Of a DNA stretch of 64,000 nucleotides, positions 44,946 through 52,653 are shown piece after piece. The translations under genes and the position numbers were made by a program. The stretch comes from Flavobacteriaceae bacterium (GTDB taxonomy: Bacteria > Bacteroidota > Bacteroidia > Flavobacteriales > Flavobacteriaceae): assembly GCA_009827225.1 (NCBI GenBank), contig WUAI01000011.1, forward strand, positions 19,192-83,191, given 5' to 3'. The notes under the pieces are model-generated. The model saw only the letters and a list, made by a program, of their open reading frames with translations. It searched no databases and was not told where the DNA came from. Within the stretch, counting starts at the first letter, position 1; each line of letters opens with the position of its first letter.

Positions 44946-45392
44946 CTATTCAATGGAAATAACTTTTTTAGGAGGTTCCTGAGCATCGGCCAACTTGGCT
45001 AGTTGAACCTTCAGTAGACCATCCTTATACGTAGCTTTCACCTCTTCTTCTTTATTGACAGAAGGAGGGAGAAGCATTTTTCTTTCGAATTCATTATAAC
45101 TGAATTCTTTTCGGGTGTATCCCTTGTCATTTTCTTCAACCTGCTCTTTACTTTTCTTTGCAGAAACATGGAGCATGTCGTTTTCCAATGAAATTTCTAT
45201 TTCATCTTTTGAAAATCCGGGAACCGCCAGTTCAACTTCGAAATTGGTTTCGTTTTCCTTGATATTCATCGCAGGTAAATTGGCATCTTTGGTAAAGAAA
45301 TCATCCGCGAAAAAATCGTTGGTATCCAACCACGAAGAAATTCGGTCTCCCAACCAGGGAAACCTCCGATTATTAAATTTTACTAAAGTCAT
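44946..45392 (-). CDS. Small heat-shock protein, Hsp20/alpha-crystallin family
   Basis: This 148-residue ATP-independent chaperone holds unfolding proteins. The alpha-crystallin domain spans about 37-140 (MNIKENETNFEVELAVPGF to ATYKDGLLKVQLAK). Its closing GLL is typical, and the C-terminal KKVISIE contains the I-x-I motif that docks oligomers. An operator and a -7 element lie upstream. It has its own terminator. Confidence 0.96.
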   Translation of the reverse strand: MTLVKFNNRRFPWLGDRISSWLDTNDFFADDFFTKDANLPAMNIKENETNFEVELAVPGFSKDEIEISLENDMLHVSAKKSKEQVEENDKGYTRKEFSYNEFERKMLLPPSVNKEEEVKATYKDGLLKVQLAKLADAQEPPKKVISIE

Positions 45393-45436
45393 AACGCAAA
45401 TTTTTATTGGTTTGTAATTAATTATAATCTTAACTA

Positions 45437-45479
45437 TAAAGGTAGTTCAGAGGCCTAAAATGAAAAATGACAACGGTCA
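45437..45479 (-). promoter_or_regulatory. FixK/CRP-type operator and -7 element for hsp20
   Basis: Operator TGACAACGGTCA at 45468-45479, 23 nt spacer, then TACCTTTA on the minus strand (45444-45437). The mRNA start is near 45432, giving a 40-nt leader, the longest of the group. Confidence 0.75.
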
Positions 45480-45506
45480 GGTTTTTAACGACTTCTAAAG
45501 GGAGTA

Positions 45507-46883
45507 TTACACCATAACCTTCTGAATATCATAGAGTTTTGGCGCAATCACTTTCCATCCAAATTCATCTCTGATCTTTGTGGAAAGGGTGTCCATGGCT
45601 GTGGGTTCTCCATGTACCAGGAAGACTTTTTCGGGAATGTTCTTAATGTCTTTCAACCAATCGAGTAGTTCAGCCTGATCCGCGTGTGCCGATAAGCTTT
45701 CGATATGATGTACCGATGCCTCCACCGGATAATATTTCCCAAATAATTTAAGTTCGTGAGCTCCTTCCAGAAGTTGTCTACCGCGGGTTCCTTCAGCCTG
45801 AAAACCGACCAACAAAATGCTGGTTGTGGGGTTGTCTATCCATTGTTTTAAGTAGGTCAAGACGCGTCCACCCGTAACCATTCCACTTCCCGCGATCACA
45901 ATTTTAGGTTGGGGATTGTCTATGGTTTCCCATGTTTCCCGGTATGAGGATATGAGCTGAATTCGCTCGTACATACTACGAAATTCGCTCAACGGGAGCT
46001 TATGCCAGTCTGAAAATCGCTCAAAGACGGAGAGTACATTGATTCCCATCGGGCTATCCACAAAAATTGGAATGTTAGGTATCTTATTTTGCCTGTAAAG
46101 CTTGAATAGCAGGTACATCAGAGTCTGTAATCGCTCTACTGCAAAGGAAGGAATTACCAGGTTCCCCCGATTGTAAATGGTTTTCTTGACCAGATCGATG
46201 AGTGTCTCTTCGATATGCTCCTCAGGATGTAATTTATTTCCATAAGTCGATTCGAGGAAAAGATAGTCGGCCCATTTAGGTTTTTGCGGAGGATCCAATA
46301 ACAGGTCATTTTGCCGTCCCACATCCCCTGAAAATACAAGTCGCCGGCCATTTATCTCCAGTTCGATAAATGTGGAACCTATAATATGCCCGTTGAAAAC
46401 AAACCGGCATTGGATGTTTTCCGTGATAGGAATCCATCTGGAATTTGGCACCGAATTAAAAAACTGAAAAGTATCCTCTGCATCTTTTACCGTATAAAAC
46501 GGAAGCGCCGGCTTATGTTTGGAATATCCCGCCTTATTGATCTCCTCGGCCTCCTCCTCGTTGATCTTCGCACTGTCTTTAAGAATGATCTCAGTGATAG
46601 CAAGTGTGGGTGCGGTTCCGATTATTTTCCCCCGGAATCCTTGCCGAACTAACCTGGGCAAATAACCTGTATGGTCCAGATGACCGTGAGTTAATAACAC
46701 ATAATCTATTCTGGAAGGCGGAAACGAAAATTTCTCCCAATTGAGTAATCGGAGTTCCTTTAAACCCTGGAACATTCCGCAGTCAACTAAAATATTGACC
46801 TCATCCGTTTCTATAAGGAATTTCGAGCCAGTAACGGTGTGAGCAGCTCCAAGGAAGTGAATATTTACGATTTTCGGGTTCAT
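45507..46883 (-). CDS. Beta-CASP metallo-beta-lactamase ribonuclease-like protein
   Basis: This 458-residue protein has the MBL metal motif THGHLDHTGYLP. A beta-CASP insertion (about 200-370) and the C-terminal RMMBL region with SAHADQAELLDW and VHGEPTAMDTLS follow. This is the CPSF73-like exo/endonuclease group, so RNA is the likely substrate. I start at 46883 (MNPKIVNIHFLG), where the ATG overlaps the stop of the ATP-cone nuclease gene (ATGA); an upstream ATG adds five residues. The overlap couples the two nucleases in translation. Confidence 0.9.
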   Translation of the reverse strand: MNPKIVNIHFLGAAHTVTGSKFLIETDEVNILVDCGMFQGLKELRLLNWEKFSFPPSRIDYVLLTHGHLDHTGYLPRLVRQGFRGKIIGTAPTLAITEIILKDSAKINEEEAEEINKAGYSKHKPALPFYTVKDAEDTFQFFNSVPNSRWIPITENIQCRFVFNGHIIGSTFIELEINGRRLVFSGDVGRQNDLLLDPPQKPKWADYLFLESTYGNKLHPEEHIEETLIDLVKKTIYNRGNLVIPSFAVERLQTLMYLLFKLYRQNKIPNIPIFVDSPMGINVLSVFERFSDWHKLPLSEFRSMYERIQLISSYRETWETIDNPQPKIVIAGSGMVTGGRVLTYLKQWIDNPTTSILLVGFQAEGTRGRQLLEGAHELKLFGKYYPVEASVHHIESLSAHADQAELLDWLKDIKNIPEKVFLVHGEPTAMDTLSTKIRDEFGWKVIAPKLYDIQKVMV

Positions 46884-47728
46884 GAAGGCACCTTGCAAAG
46901 TTGGGTGATTTCAGAAAGAATCCTCTCTTTTCTTTTTTCTGAAATACCCAAATGATCCAAATAGAAAGTATCATTGATCAACTCCCGACATAAAACTACA
47001 TCACGGCTCAAAAGAAATTGTTTTTCTCGTTTAGTGAGAAGCGTTGCTACGGTGATTGGATATAGCCCCAGTCGGTCAATCCTGGATTTTAGTGAATCTT
47101 CATCCGGATGATCCCAGCTCAGTAAATAGAGGCCGGCACATTTTCCAAAATCCAGGGCATCCTTGGTAAATCGTGTATTGGTGACTACCCATCCCTCGCT
47201 GGGTTTTTGTTTGTTGGAATGACTGTTCGCAAAGTTGTCGACGATATCTTTATATCTGGAGGCTATGTACAATGGAATTTTTACATCACACTTATTGCTG
47301 CGGTCTCCGTGAAATTTGCACTCGATTACATAGTAATCTGAGTTTTTAACCGCAATCACATCCACTTCGTGCTTTACACACTTCCCTTGCAAGACACTGT
47401 TGATTTCTGTTTGATAGCCTGAATATTTCAATAAGGCGCCTATGAAACGTTCGAAAGGAAATCCCGTGGGCCCCAGTTCGTAGATTGCCTTTTTGAGTTT
47501 ATATTTACAGGCATAGGTGGATCGTTTCTTTTTGAGCAAAACAAACGCACGATTATAAATTTCACGAGTAGATATTCCGTCATACAACTCATCTGTTACC
47601 GTGCGAATAATTTCCTCTACCGTATGATCATCCGCACCACTTTTTCTAAGAGAAAGACGAAGTTTATCCGCGGAGAACTGCACGCGCTCCCCGGAGAATT
47701 TTATTATCTCAACATCCTGATGCTTCAT
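46880..47728 (-). CDS. ATP-cone protein fused to a PD-(D/E)XK (Mrr-like) nuclease domain
   Basis: The protein has 282 residues. An ATP-cone (about 1-90, with FSGERVQFSADKLRLSLRKS and CKYKLKKAIYELGPTGF) resembles the nucleotide-sensing domain of NrdA and NrdR. A restriction-endonuclease-like domain (about 90-210) follows, with HEVD (Asp123) and IECK (Glu136, Lys138) as the catalytic triad. A short helical tail with possible helix-hairpin-helix character ends the protein. It suggests a nuclease gated by ATP or dATP level. Its 3' end overlaps the beta-CASP gene, and the eRF1-like gene lies 10 nt upstream. Confidence 0.85.
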   Translation of the reverse strand: MKHQDVEIIKFSGERVQFSADKLRLSLRKSGADDHTVEEIIRTVTDELYDGISTREIYNRAFVLLKKKRSTYACKYKLKKAIYELGPTGFPFERFIGALLKYSGYQTEINSVLQGKCVKHEVDVIAVKNSDYYVIECKFHGDRSNKCDVKIPLYIASRYKDIVDNFANSHSNKQKPSEGWVVTNTRFTKDALDFGKCAGLYLLSWDHPDEDSLKSRIDRLGLYPITVATLLTKREKQFLLSRDVVLCRELINDTFYLDHLGISEKRKERILSEITQLCKVPS

Positions 47729-47738
47729 CGCATCCTGT

Positions 47739-48164
47739 TTAATTTCTATTGGCGTGTTTCAGTCCAAAATAATCCAGGACATAGGCTCTTAATTGGTTCT
47801 TGGACATATTATCCGCTTTATTGACGTCCTTCACTTTTTCGAAAAGGTTCCTGTGATTATTCTCCAACTCACTTACGAAATGTTTGCCGGTAAGGGCCGG
47901 ACCGAAAATCAGGATTTCTTCAGAATCCTTTAAATACTTTGTGATATTGGTGAAGTAGGATTTAAATTGTTGATTTCTACGTTCCAGGTATTTACTATCC
48001 TGTACCACGTCTTGTGGCCCGCCTTTAAATCGGGTTCCGGATCCGCCATGAGGCCTGAAATCTTCCACTTTGGACAATACGATTTCAGTATCGGTGTGCC
48101 CTTTTTCATTTACACTAATGATATATGCTGTTTTTGAATCCAGCCAAATCCCTGTTTTTTTCAT
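47739..48164 (-). CDS. eRF1-domain-3/L7Ae-like protein (putative ribosome-associated factor)
   Basis: This 141-residue protein begins MKKTGIWLDSKTAYIISVNE, a 'nascent chain factor' style beta-hairpin. A Gly-rich loop GGSGTRFKGGPQDVVQDSKY follows, and then a Rossmann-like stretch EEILIFGPALTGKHFVSEL. This pattern resembles single-domain bacterial relatives of archaeal eRF1/Pelota domain 3. Related multi-domain proteins (Balon; mycobacterial Rv2629) act as ribosome hibernation factors. Assignment is by pattern recognition and needs a profile search. It lies 4 nt behind a USP gene in one operon. Confidence 0.6.
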   Translation of the reverse strand: MKKTGIWLDSKTAYIISVNEKGHTDTEIVLSKVEDFRPHGGSGTRFKGGPQDVVQDSKYLERRNQQFKSYFTNITKYLKDSEEILIFGPALTGKHFVSELENNHRNLFEKVKDVNKADNMSKNQLRAYVLDYFGLKHANRN

Positions 48165-48168
48165 ATTC

Positions 48169-49023
48169 CTAATTTCTAAAGTCGTGCAACGCCAGTACCG
48201 GGATCTTTGAATGGTATCCCAATTCCTTTACCAGCGGCCTGGACAACAGGTTGCTAAAAAATGTATGTTTTTTATTAATGAAGGTGATCATGCCACTATC
48301 CCGGCTCTGTACAAATACATCGAGAGCGGTCTGTACATCGGTATTATAAATGGTATGAAAACTATATTCGAGCCCGTCGAAATATTCTATCAGAAGCTGC
48401 TTATAATTCTCCTGAACCTCATCCAGCGTTTCACCTTCCTTCGCGACATGTAGTATGCGAATTGGGGCGTTGGTGAGTTTTGCTATTTCAATGAGATACT
48501 CTAATTCACGTCTTTTAATATGAGTTCGGTAACTGGTCGGAAATACTATTTCCTTTGGATCACTGTAAATTACATTAGGCGGTATACAAAGCACGGGGCA
48601 ATTCCTTACTTTTTCCATGACATCTACCGCATTGCTACCAAAAATCTGGAGGGTGGCATCGGTATGCCCTTTGGTTCCCATCACGATCAATTCAATATCC
48701 TTTTTCTCGACCACGTCTTTAATGGCGGGTACCAGGTCGTCATTTCTTGAAAGATAAAAGTAATTATGATCCAGAGCTTCATCGCGGAAGGACACCCGCT
48801 GTGATATTTTTTTCAATCCCAGTTCCGATTGTTCCTGTGCTACTTCCGAAGGATTCTTCTCCGGATAGGAGCCCATGAGTTCTTCCATAGCAAATCCACC
48901 GGTTTCATAAACATTCAGTACATAAAAATCGCAAACTTCATTCTTAAAAAGTTCTATGGCATAGCTTATCGCCACCCAGGCGTTCTTGGAAAAATCTGTA
49001 GGTAGTAATAACTTTTTTCTCAT
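48169..49023 (-). CDS. Universal stress protein, two UspA domains
   Basis: This 284-residue protein starts MRKKLLLPTDFSKNAW. Domain 1 carries the ATP-binding loop GTKGHTDATLQIFGS. In domain 2 the loop is replaced by INKKHTFFSNLL. It is the first gene of a predicted operon with the eRF1-like, ATP-cone nuclease and beta-CASP genes (gaps of 4, 10 and -4 nt). An operator and -7 element lie just upstream. Confidence 0.93.
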   Translation of the reverse strand: MRKKLLLPTDFSKNAWVAISYAIELFKNEVCDFYVLNVYETGGFAMEELMGSYPEKNPSEVAQEQSELGLKKISQRVSFRDEALDHNYFYLSRNDDLVPAIKDVVEKKDIELIVMGTKGHTDATLQIFGSNAVDVMEKVRNCPVLCIPPNVIYSDPKEIVFPTSYRTHIKRRELEYLIEIAKLTNAPIRILHVAKEGETLDEVQENYKQLLIEYFDGLEYSFHTIYNTDVQTALDVFVQSRDSGMITFINKKHTFFSNLLSRPLVKELGYHSKIPVLALHDFRN

Positions 49024-49047
49024 AGCCGGACGTTTTTAGATTACGCT

Positions 49048-49090
49048 CTAAAATAAAGCGATGGTCCAGCCAAAACAATGATAATTATCA
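49048..49090 (-). promoter_or_regulatory. FixK/CRP-type operator and -7 element for the USP/eRF1-like/nuclease operon
   Basis: Operator TGATAATTATCA at 49079-49090, a perfect palindrome that overlaps the stop codon of the upstream USP gene. A 23 nt spacer leads to TATTTTAG on the minus strand (49055-49048), one base off the consensus. The mRNA start is near 49043. Confidence 0.7.
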
Positions 49091-49939
49091 GGCAGAGGAA
49101 GGAACCATCAGAAACGGCAAGCCGGGATGCATTCCTATTTTTTTTATAATGGACTCCCGGAAAAGACTCTTGATAAAACTATGTTTGTAATAGATCATGG
49201 CCACCAGATCAATCCCCTGATGGAAAACAAAATCTGTTAACACCTCTGTTTTGGACGGCCCTTTGGCAACCCAATGTGTATCGGTTTCCAGGTCGTGCAT
49301 TTTATTCTTCAAAACGATCCAATTAGCTCTTTGAGCCACGCTAATTCTTTCCTCTTCCTTCACATGTAAAACATCCACCTTGGAGCCATAAAGTTTGGCA
49401 ATATTCACAATGGAATCTAATTCAAAATCCGAATATTCATGCTTGAACCCTGTAGCGAACCCAATATTTTTTGGTGGTACAAATGTCACATCTTCCGGAA
49501 TTACCAAGAGAGGAGCATTCTTAATTTTCTTGATCACGTTCACAGTAGTACTACCCAGCAAAACTTCTATGGCACCTGTTCGGCCTTTTGTTCCCATCAC
49601 TACCAGGTCGATGGATCTATTGTCGATAACCTGGTTGATCACCTTACTGAGTTCACGGGATGATGAGATCATTTCGAACGTATGATCAAACCCTTCGGTA
49701 TCTCGAACAATAGAATGTTTAAGTGATGTCAGTTCGTCATTCGTTTTTTTTACTAATTCGTCTACTAAATCATCTGTTTTACCAATGTCGACCCTGCTTG
49801 TAGATCTTGTCACTTCTTCTTCAAATGAATTCAGAACATAAAAATGCATCGATTCATTTTGAAACAAACGAGTGGCATATAGCAATGCATTGTAAGCGTT
49901 TACTGAAAAATCCGTGGGAATAAGTACATTCTTTATCAT
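49088..49939 (-). CDS. Universal stress protein, two UspA domains
   Basis: This 283-residue protein starts MIKNVLIPTDFSVNAYNALL. Domain 1 has the ATP loop GTKGRTGAIEVLLGS; in domain 2 the corresponding region reads IYYKHSFIKSLF. It is the last gene of a three-USP transcript (gap 15 nt to the upstream USP). No own operator is visible. Confidence 0.92.
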   Translation of the reverse strand: MIKNVLIPTDFSVNAYNALLYATRLFQNESMHFYVLNSFEEEVTRSTSRVDIGKTDDLVDELVKKTNDELTSLKHSIVRDTEGFDHTFEMISSSRELSKVINQVIDNRSIDLVVMGTKGRTGAIEVLLGSTTVNVIKKIKNAPLLVIPEDVTFVPPKNIGFATGFKHEYSDFELDSIVNIAKLYGSKVDVLHVKEEERISVAQRANWIVLKNKMHDLETDTHWVAKGPSKTEVLTDFVFHQGIDLVAMIYYKHSFIKSLFRESIIKKIGMHPGLPFLMVPSSA

Positions 49940-49954
49940 TGCAGAAATAGTGAA

Positions 49955-50812
49955 TTAATGCCGCATTCTTTTTACTGAAGGGATCACCAGAAACGGAACC
50001 GCCGTATGGTATGCAATCTGATTGATTACCGGCTTGAACAACAGGTTTTCAAAAAAGGAATGACGGTTATGGATCATTACCAGGAAATTGATCTTATGTT
50101 TTACCTGGAATTCTTCAACGGCTTCAACTACATCCATTCCCTCAGCCGTGTGGAATATGTGGGCTGAATTTTCAAAATAAGAGCCCAGGAAATCCTTCTT
50201 CTCATTTTGATCATCACTCAAGGGTTCACCGTGATACGCATTAAGTATGTTTACACGGGCCGCATGATGTTCAGAGATCTCCTTTACTAAAGGTAAGTAA
50301 GGATTGGTTGTGTCGAATTTAAAATCGGATGGAAACAATATTTCCTTTGGTGTGTCGTATTGAAAATCCGACGGAACCGCAATTACCGGACAGCTTACAT
50401 TCTTGATCGTATACATGGTTTGTGTCCCCAGGAAAACTTCTTTAGCTCCTGTTGCGCCTTGTGTACCCATTACGATCAAATCGATATCCATTTCTTCCTC
50501 CAGGGCAAGGATCTCACTCACCAGAAGATTGAATGCAGGTCTTTTCTCTATGGTATGTTTGGGATTAGAAAATTCCTGATTTATCGTGGCTTCCACCTCA
50601 TCGAGACCTTGTCTTGAGTTATCGATAGCCACCTGTTCCAATTGCAATGCTGAATTACTATTCATCATCGTGGTTCCTACATAATATGCCGCAGGAGTGA
50701 AAGTGTTCAGCAAATAAAACGTACAGGTTTCATTCTCAAATAATCGCATGGCATAGCGAATGGCGTTTATTGAATTTTCAGAAAAATCGGTAGGTAATAC
50801 GATTCGTTTCAT
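49955..50812 (-). CDS. Universal stress protein, two UspA domains
   Basis: This 285-residue protein starts MKRIVLPTDFSENSINAIRY. Domain 1 has the loop GTQGATGAKEVFLGT, with Thr in place of the usual Ser. Domain 2 carries the degenerate HNRHSFFENLL. It is the middle gene of the USP transcript that begins at 51673, with 15 nt on each side. Confidence 0.92.
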   Translation of the reverse strand: MKRIVLPTDFSENSINAIRYAMRLFENETCTFYLLNTFTPAAYYVGTTMMNSNSALQLEQVAIDNSRQGLDEVEATINQEFSNPKHTIEKRPAFNLLVSEILALEEEMDIDLIVMGTQGATGAKEVFLGTQTMYTIKNVSCPVIAVPSDFQYDTPKEILFPSDFKFDTTNPYLPLVKEISEHHAARVNILNAYHGEPLSDDQNEKKDFLGSYFENSAHIFHTAEGMDVVEAVEEFQVKHKINFLVMIHNRHSFFENLLFKPVINQIAYHTAVPFLVIPSVKRMRH

Positions 50813-50827
50813 AGTATTGTCTTTAAA

Positions 50828-51673
50828 TTATCTGGGCAGGTTCTGTAATACCAGGAACGGTATATTGATCCTAAGCCCAATTTTTTCTATAGTTGAGGTA
50901 TACATGATATTTTCCAAATACGAATGCCTGGAATTCACCATGACCAGAAAATTGATTTCATTTCTCTCGATGAAGCTATTGATACAACTGGTAAGATCTT
51001 CCCCGACCACCTCATTGAACATCACAATATTTTCATCCACAAAACACTCCAGGAAACTTTTGTTATCCTGTTGGCGGAAGGACATTTTCTTGCCATTGGT
51101 AATGTGCAAAAAGTGAATGGTGGCAGCAAAGTTCTTAGCCAGCATGCTCACTAATTTGAGTTCTCTGCCTTTATACGGAAGCATATAATTCGTAGGGAAC
51201 AGCATATTTTGAGGAGGCCTGTCGTGATACCCTTCCGGCACTGCCAATACCGGGCATTTCACATACTTCATGACCTGCAATGTCTCACTACCAAAGGTGA
51301 TGTCACGATCGTCTGTCGCTCCTTTGGTCCCCATTATTACGATATCCGCGTTTTCCTTATTCACCAAGTCGTTTACAGTATCTACCAATGATCCGAAAAC
51401 CGATTTGTAGTCGTATTTATGTCTGGGATTGGGTGATATTTTACGCATTTCATCCACCAATTGAGCCAATTGTTTGTCGGTTCCCTGCTGAACCTTATCC
51501 TTATATTCTTCAAAGAAGGCTCTCGACATTTCCAACGTATTTTCATAGACCGTATCAGCAAAGGCATGAACCACGGTATATTCGCAACGTTCATATTTGA
51601 ACAGTTCCATGGCATATTTTACCGCATTCATGGCGTTGTCGGAGAAATCGGTGGGAATGACAATCTTTCTCAT
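50828..51673 (-). CDS. Universal stress protein, two UspA domains
   Basis: This 281-residue protein starts MRKIVIPTDFSDNAMNAVKY. Domain 1 has the loop GTKGATDDRDITFGS; domain 2 has VNSRHSYLENIM at the same place. The start is 51673, because an upstream in-frame ATG at 51712 lies ahead of the predicted promoter and adds 13 residues unlike any USP. It is the first gene of a three-USP operon. Confidence 0.92.
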   Translation of the reverse strand: MRKIVIPTDFSDNAMNAVKYAMELFKYERCEYTVVHAFADTVYENTLEMSRAFFEEYKDKVQQGTDKQLAQLVDEMRKISPNPRHKYDYKSVFGSLVDTVNDLVNKENADIVIMGTKGATDDRDITFGSETLQVMKYVKCPVLAVPEGYHDRPPQNMLFPTNYMLPYKGRELKLVSMLAKNFAATIHFLHITNGKKMSFRQQDNKSFLECFVDENIVMFNEVVGEDLTSCINSFIERNEINFLVMVNSRHSYLENIMYTSTIEKIGLRINIPFLVLQNLPR

Positions 51674-51694
51674 CGTGAATTCTGTTATTGAGGT

Positions 51695-51737
51695 CAAAGC
51701 TAGAATTCGCAAGGACGATAAAAAATGATATTAGTCA
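51695..51737 (-). promoter_or_regulatory. FixK/CRP-type operator and -7 element for the three-USP operon
   Basis: Operator TGATATTAGTCA at 51726-51737, 23 nt spacer, then TAGCTTTG on the minus strand (51702-51695), a perfect -7 element. The mRNA start is near 51690, 17 nt before the ATG at 51673. Confidence 0.78.
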
Positions 51738-51755
51738 GTCAGGTAATGGTCTAGC

Positions 51756-52589
51756 CTATTCATGAAGCACCAAAAATGGTATTTTGGTGTGGTAACTAAT
51801 TTTGGCAACCGAAGGACGGAATAACAAACGCTGGAAGAAATTGATATTCTTTGCCACCATCGCGATCATATCGATACCCATGGTTTCAATAAAATCAGGT
51901 AGAACTTCTTCCAGTGTATTTTCAGAAATAAGATGAAAGCTGCTGGGCTTGTCTGCCAGGAAATCTGAAAGAATATCTTTATTGTTTTCCTGAAGTTCGC
52001 TCAATTTAATATTGGCTCGGGTTACATTCAGGACACGAACCGCACTGTCATGAATAGCCATGATTTCAGCCAGGGTCAATAGTATTTTATTTTTGTAGTA
52101 GATATTGAAATCGGTAGGAAATACGATTTCCTCCGGGGGTGAAAAAGTAGCATTCTCCGGAACCACCAAAGTGGGACATTTTATTCGTGTTATCAGTTCC
52201 CCGGTCTTACTTCCCACAGTGACCTCTTTCAGTCCGGAAGCACCTTTGGTCCCCATAAAGATAAAGTTGATATTCTTATCCCGAACGATTCGTTTGATCC
52301 CATCGATGAACAATCCGTGTTCATAAACGGGAGTGATCTCGTTCGCAATTCCGGGGTATAGGTTTTGCAGGGTAGAGATCATTTTGTCTAGCTTGTCGTT
52401 CACTTTGGACGCCTTACGATGGGCGACCGCTATTCCATGGGAAACCACATCTTCACTATCGGTATGATCCGACAGTCGAATATGCGCCAAATAAAAACTC
52501 ACCGGCTCACCTTTAAAAAATTGAATGGCATATTTCAAGGCGTTCCAGGAGTTGTCCGAGAAATCCGTAGGAATTAATACATTAATCAT
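51756..52589 (-). CDS. Universal stress protein, two UspA domains
   Basis: This 277-residue protein starts MINVLIPTDFSDNSWNALKY. Domain 1 has the loop GTKGASGLKEVTVGS; domain 2 has lost it (VAKNINFFQRLL). It lies behind its own operator and just downstream of the regulator gene. It ends 19 nt before the next operator. Confidence 0.92.
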   Translation of the reverse strand: MINVLIPTDFSDNSWNALKYAIQFFKGEPVSFYLAHIRLSDHTDSEDVVSHGIAVAHRKASKVNDKLDKMISTLQNLYPGIANEITPVYEHGLFIDGIKRIVRDKNINFIFMGTKGASGLKEVTVGSKTGELITRIKCPTLVVPENATFSPPEEIVFPTDFNIYYKNKILLTLAEIMAIHDSAVRVLNVTRANIKLSELQENNKDILSDFLADKPSSFHLISENTLEEVLPDFIETMGIDMIAMVAKNINFFQRLLFRPSVAKISYHTKIPFLVLHE

Positions 52590-52607
52590 TTTCTATCAAT
52601 CTAGTCA

Positions 52608-52650
52608 CAAATGTATTTTGATACATTTTCGGAAAGAATGATAAAAATCA
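52608..52650 (-). promoter_or_regulatory. FixK/CRP-type operator and -7 element for the USP gene at 52589
   Basis: Operator TGATAAAAATCA at 52639-52650, 3 nt behind the stop codon of the regulator gene. A 23 nt spacer leads to TACATTTG on the minus strand (52615-52608), a perfect -7 element. The mRNA start is near 52603. Confidence 0.78.
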
Positions 52651-52653
52651 GTT

